This document shows positions 6,950 to 9,082 of a stretch of 9,082 nucleotides of DNA, piece by piece. The stretch covers positions 1 to 9,082 of the forward strand of contig SLGU01000242.1 in the NCBI GenBank assembly GCA_007136525.1, written 5' to 3'. The stretch is from Desulfobacteraceae bacterium (GTDB taxonomy: Bacteria; Desulfobacterota; Desulfobacteria; Desulfobacterales; Desulfosalsimonadaceae). Each line of letters opens with the position of its first letter. Positions within the stretch are counted from its first letter, which is position 1. The notes below the pieces were generated by a model. The model was not told where the DNA came from, did no database searches, and saw nothing but the letters and a program-made list of their open reading frames with translations. The position numbers and the translations under genes are program-made.

Positions 6950-8344
6950 TTACTTTCCGATCCGCTCCGCGATTTCGTCAAGCTTGGCCGTTACATTGTT
7001 TCGAATCCATACGGCATCCCACCATTCATACGGATTGACGAAAACATTGCCGACGATCACGGAAAAATGCAGGTGATCACCCCCGGCAAGGCCTGTCATG
7101 CCCGTGTTGCCGATGCTATCGCCTTTGGCGACAAGATCCCCGGTCTCTACATTGATTTCGCTCAAATGCGAGTAAAGGGACAGCAAGCCGAATCCGTGGT
7201 CGATGACAACCGTATTGCCGTAAAGCCCGATCCAGTCCACCATTACGATCCGTCCACTGTTGGCGGCCGGAACCGGCGCATGCCGGGTAGATGCAAGGTC
7301 AACGCCGAGATGGACGCTCCCATCTACAGCTTCGCCTTTATAGATATAGGTCCGCTGGTCGGCAAATCCGGCCCTGCGCTGAGCCCTTGGAAGCGCCGTG
7401 AATCCGCCTTCCCAATGAAGAACATTTTCGGAATCCGGATAAAGGGATAAAAGGGCTTCGTCATTCTTGCGGCGAACTTCCCCGTTGAGGAACAAAAACT
7501 GATCAATGAGCGGCTTATCATGCGGAAAACCCGGTACGGAATGAAATTCAGGCAGCATCTGGCGAAGAAAGCTGTCGGATATGACAAGGTTTTCAGCGTC
7601 AAACGCCCTGTTCTGAATGTAATGCTGCAATCCGCTGTGTCCCTGATTTCCGGCTTTGTCTTCGGCAAATAACGCCAATGTGGTGCTGGCATCCTGGTCA
7701 TGGGTCAAGGCAAAAAAAGCGAGGTTGATATTTTCGTCTTTAAAATAACCTGAATAGCCTTGGAAAAAGTTGTCTCCGACCCGGATGCCGTGTTTTTCGC
7801 ACGGCTCGGACAGCCTGTATATCACAAGCCCGGAACCGCCCTGGCTGACATTGTGCTGCCGGCTCAAAACGGTTATCCTGGGAGGGATTGAGTCAATGAC
7901 AATTTCCTTCTCCATGTAGGCCAGGTTTCCGGTAAACCACTGTCGCCAGGACCGGTCCCATGCCGCAATTCTGAGAAGCGCTTCACCTTCCTGCAATCCT
8001 TTTTCGCGAATGTCGATGTTGAGCGTAAAATCAACCTCCCCGGTGCCGTTATCGCTTTCTGCAAGATCCCTGTCGTAGGTTTTGTTGAAAAGGGTCACCT
8101 CCCGGCCGTCCTGCATCAGGGCCGCAAACACTTTCCGTATGCCGCTGTGCTTGTCCCCAACGGTGACGGGAATTTCAATCCGGGCCGGTATATAATCGGA
8201 CTCAAGATCCATGGCAATGACTGGCGGATGGCCTTCCAGCCGGGTTGCGACGACCCATACAACACCCGCCACCGCCAGAACTACGATAAGGCCGGCAAGA
8301 AAATACTTCAGTTTTTTTCCGCGTTCCTTGCGTTTAAACTTCAT
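6950..8344 (-). CDS. Membrane-anchored M23 family metallopeptidase (LytM-type), 464 aa
   Basis: A predicted periplasmic zinc peptidase, or a regulator of peptidoglycan hydrolases, held by an N-terminal anchor. A very basic start (MKFKRKERGKKLK) is followed by one hydrophobic segment (about 14-35) without a clear cleavage site. Two segments look like Ig-type beta-sandwiches, one beginning PPVIAMD (about 40-140) and one beginning IDSIPPRITV (about 150-245). The C-terminal LytM domain has His345 and Asp349 in HLGVDLA, His393 in YSHLS, and His424/His426 in HLHFS. All zinc and catalytic positions are kept, so it is probably an active endopeptidase rather than a degenerate EnvC/NlpD-like activator. 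I chose ATG 8344 because AAAGGGA lies just upstream, although the spacing is short (3 nt). ATG 8362 adds six residues but has no Shine-Dalgarno. It is the first gene of the minus-strand cluster. Confidence 0.93.
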   Translation of the reverse strand: MKFKRKERGKKLKYFLAGLIVVLAVAGVVWVVATRLEGHPPVIAMDLESDYIPARIEIPVTVGDKHSGIRKVFAALMQDGREVTLFNKTYDRDLAESDNGTGEVDFTLNIDIREKGLQEGEALLRIAAWDRSWRQWFTGNLAYMEKEIVIDSIPPRITVLSRQHNVSQGGSGLVIYRLSEPCEKHGIRVGDNFFQGYSGYFKDENINLAFFALTHDQDASTTLALFAEDKAGNQGHSGLQHYIQNRAFDAENLVISDSFLRQMLPEFHSVPGFPHDKPLIDQFLFLNGEVRRKNDEALLSLYPDSENVLHWEGGFTALPRAQRRAGFADQRTYIYKGEAVDGSVHLGVDLASTRHAPVPAANSGRIVMVDWIGLYGNTVVIDHGFGLLSLYSHLSEINVETGDLVAKGDSIGNTGMTGLAGGDHLHFSVIVGNVFVNPYEWWDAVWIRNNVTAKLDEIAERIGK

Positions 8345-8617
8345 CTTTCCCTTTCGTTGCATAATGATAAAATTAGTGTGCCGAGGTAGCTTTTAGCAAT
8401 TTGGACCTGTTTGGGCAAGGTCTTATTTTTACCGTCTTGACTTTTAAGCACTTGCAGGGTAACACGATGCATGACCGGCAGCATGCCGCACAGGGCGGAA
8501 CAATTCGGCATCAGGCTGCTGAAAAAGCGGGCTTGGCCTTAGATGTGCCGGTATGCGCGTTAATGGCCAACGGTTCAATCCCTGCTGACAAGATAATTAT
8601 TTCTGTACCGGAGAAAC
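8345..8617. other. Divergent intergenic region between the M23 cluster and kdsA
   Basis: This 273-nt stretch separates two divergent transcription units and should hold promoters for both. For the plus strand a TTGACT hexamer (8437-8442) is the best -35 candidate, but only a weak TAACAC lies 17 bp downstream. For the minus strand TATCAT lies just before the M23 start with no good partner. A small perfect hairpin, CGGCA-GCA-TGCCG, occupies 8476-8488, and ATGCAT (8467-8472) and GCATGC (8481-8486) are palindromic. I see no tRNA, no recognisable riboswitch and no clear sigma-54 -24/-12 element. A possible small reading frame within it is listed separately. Confidence 0.5.
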
Positions 8618-8634
8618 ATGATGGACACTGTTGA
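8467..8634 (+). CDS. Possible 55-codon ORF overlapping the kdsA start; unrecognised
   Basis: The frame from ATG 8467 ends at TGA 8632-8634, inside the first codons of kdsA (14-nt overlap if kdsA starts at 8621). CAGGG (8455-8459) lies seven bases before the ATG and is a plausible ribosome-binding site. The 55-residue product is rich in His and ends HDGHC, with no membrane segment and no motif I recognise. The overlap would suit translational coupling to kdsA, or a leader role. If transcription begins at the TTGACT-based promoter candidate, the RNA would start after this ATG, which argues against it. It may simply be non-coding leader DNA. Confidence 0.25.
   Translation: MHDRQHAAQGGTIRHQAAEKAGLALDVPVCALMANGSIPADKIIISVPEKHDGHC
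8610..8613 (+). promoter_or_regulatory. Ribosome-binding site of kdsA
   Basis: GGAG lies seven bases before ATG 8621 and four before ATG 8618. The spacing favours 8621 as the main start. It lies within the end of the possible 55-codon frame. Confidence 0.6.
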
Positions 8635-9082
8635 CGTTGGCGGCTGCATTATCGGGGAAGGTTTTCCCTTCACGCTTATTGCAGGCCCTTGTGTTATCGA
8701 AGATGAATCAATGGCCATGGACATCGCTTCAGCCCTGAAGGAAATCGCCACCCGGTTCGCCATCGGATTCATCTTCAAGGCTTCCTATGACAAGGCCAAC
8801 CGGACATCCATCACATCGTTCAGGGGGCCGGGGCCTGCCAGGGGCCTCGAGATCCTTTCAAACATCCGCGCAAAGCTTGGCATCCCTGTCACGTCAGACG
8901 TTCACCGACTGTCGGAAGTCGATGCAGCGGCCCGTGTGCTGGACATGATACAGGTCCCTGCATTTTTGTGCCGCCAGACCGATCTCGTCGTCAAAATAGC
9001 AGAAACCGGCATGCCGATCAACATTAAAAAGGGACAATTCCTTGCGCCCTGGGACATGGAAAATGTCGTAAACAAGGCAAGG
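8621..9082 (+). CDS. kdsA: 3-deoxy-8-phosphooctulonate (KDO8P) synthase, N-terminal 154 codons; 3' end outside window
   Basis: Condenses phosphoenolpyruvate with arabinose 5-phosphate to give KDO 8-phosphate, the precursor of the lipopolysaccharide inner-core sugar KDO, in the cytoplasm. The visible half of the TIM barrel has LIAGPCVIE (19-27), FKASYDKANRTS, the FRGPGPARG loop, the TSDVH strand, IQVPAFLCRQTDL and INIKKGQFLAPWD. These separate it from the related DAHP synthases. Cys24 in AGPCVIE stands where the metal-independent E. coli enzyme has Asn, and KKGQFLAPWD matches Aquifex KdsA, so this is the metal-dependent class. GGAG (8610-8613) lies seven bases before ATG 8621; an adjacent in-frame ATG at 8618 would add one residue with a tighter spacing. 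An in-frame stop at 8594-8596 excludes longer starts. Later LPS-transport or KDO genes may follow beyond the window. Confidence 0.96.
   Translation, partial: MDTVDVGGCIIGEGFPFTLIAGPCVIEDESMAMDIASALKEIATRFAIGFIFKASYDKANRTSITSFRGPGPARGLEILSNIRAKLGIPVTSDVHRLSEVDAAARVLDMIQVPAFLCRQTDLVVKIAETGMPINIKKGQFLAPWDMENVVNKAR

Noticed and set aside
6883..6981. Longer lepB N-terminus from ATG 6981
   Set aside because: It would overlap the M23 gene and add residues that are untypical for LepB. The GTG at 6882 gives the expected basic start before the membrane segment.
8571..8585. TTCAATC resembling a tRNA T-loop upstream of kdsA
   Set aside because: The flanking bases cannot form the T-stem, and no acceptor stem or anticodon arm is present.
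8575..8778. Minus-strand 67-codon frame across the kdsA start
   Set aside because: It is antisense to the conserved KdsA N-terminus and carries no recognisable motif.

Overview
The window looks like chromosomal DNA from a Gram-negative bacterium, most likely a member of the Desulfobacterota (former Deltaproteobacteria). The evidence is indirect. kdsA implies lipopolysaccharide, the sigma-54 activator resembles PilR-type regulators, the KdsA is the metal-dependent (Aquifex-like) class, and the lepB-pyrB-pyrC order fits my recollection of that phylum. No mobile element, CRISPR array, tRNA or rRNA was found. Codon use and composition look uniform by eye, so this reads as core genome rather than an accessory island.

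Layout, left to right. (1) Bases 1-513, plus strand: the 3' end of a carbon-nitrogen hydrolase (nitrilase superfamily) of the type often fused behind a GNAT domain. (2) Bases 514-618: a short convergent spacer with a GGTACCCA direct repeat. (3) Bases 619-8344, minus strand: six co-directional genes. In transcription order these are a membrane-anchored M23 metallopeptidase, lepB (signal peptidase I, GTG start), pyrB, pyrC, an NtrC/PilR-type sigma-54 response regulator, and an ABC-F ATPase. (4) Bases 8345-8617: a divergent intergenic region with a possible 55-codon reading frame. (5) Bases 8618/8621 to the window end, plus strand: the first 154 codons of kdsA.

How the genes fit together. Spacers in the minus-strand cluster are short: 67 nt, 12 nt, a 17-nt pyrB/pyrC overlap, 27 nt and 92 nt. 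One transcript, or a few overlapping ones, is therefore plausible. PyrB and PyrC carry out consecutive steps of de novo pyrimidine synthesis. Their overlapping genes, and a PyrC whose length and metal-ligand numbering match the Aquifex aeolicus enzyme, suggest a translationally coupled pair that may form a complex. The M23 peptidase, LepB and KdsA all serve the cell envelope. The regulator and the ABC-F protein have no clear functional link to their neighbours.

The protein-coding content is ordinary. The points most worth a second look are small: a 12-codon upstream reading frame with its own Shine-Dalgarno that ends in an ATGA overlap with the ABC-F start, a GC-rich inverted repeat just before it, and a 55-codon frame overlapping the kdsA start. 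I saw no convincing undescribed system.
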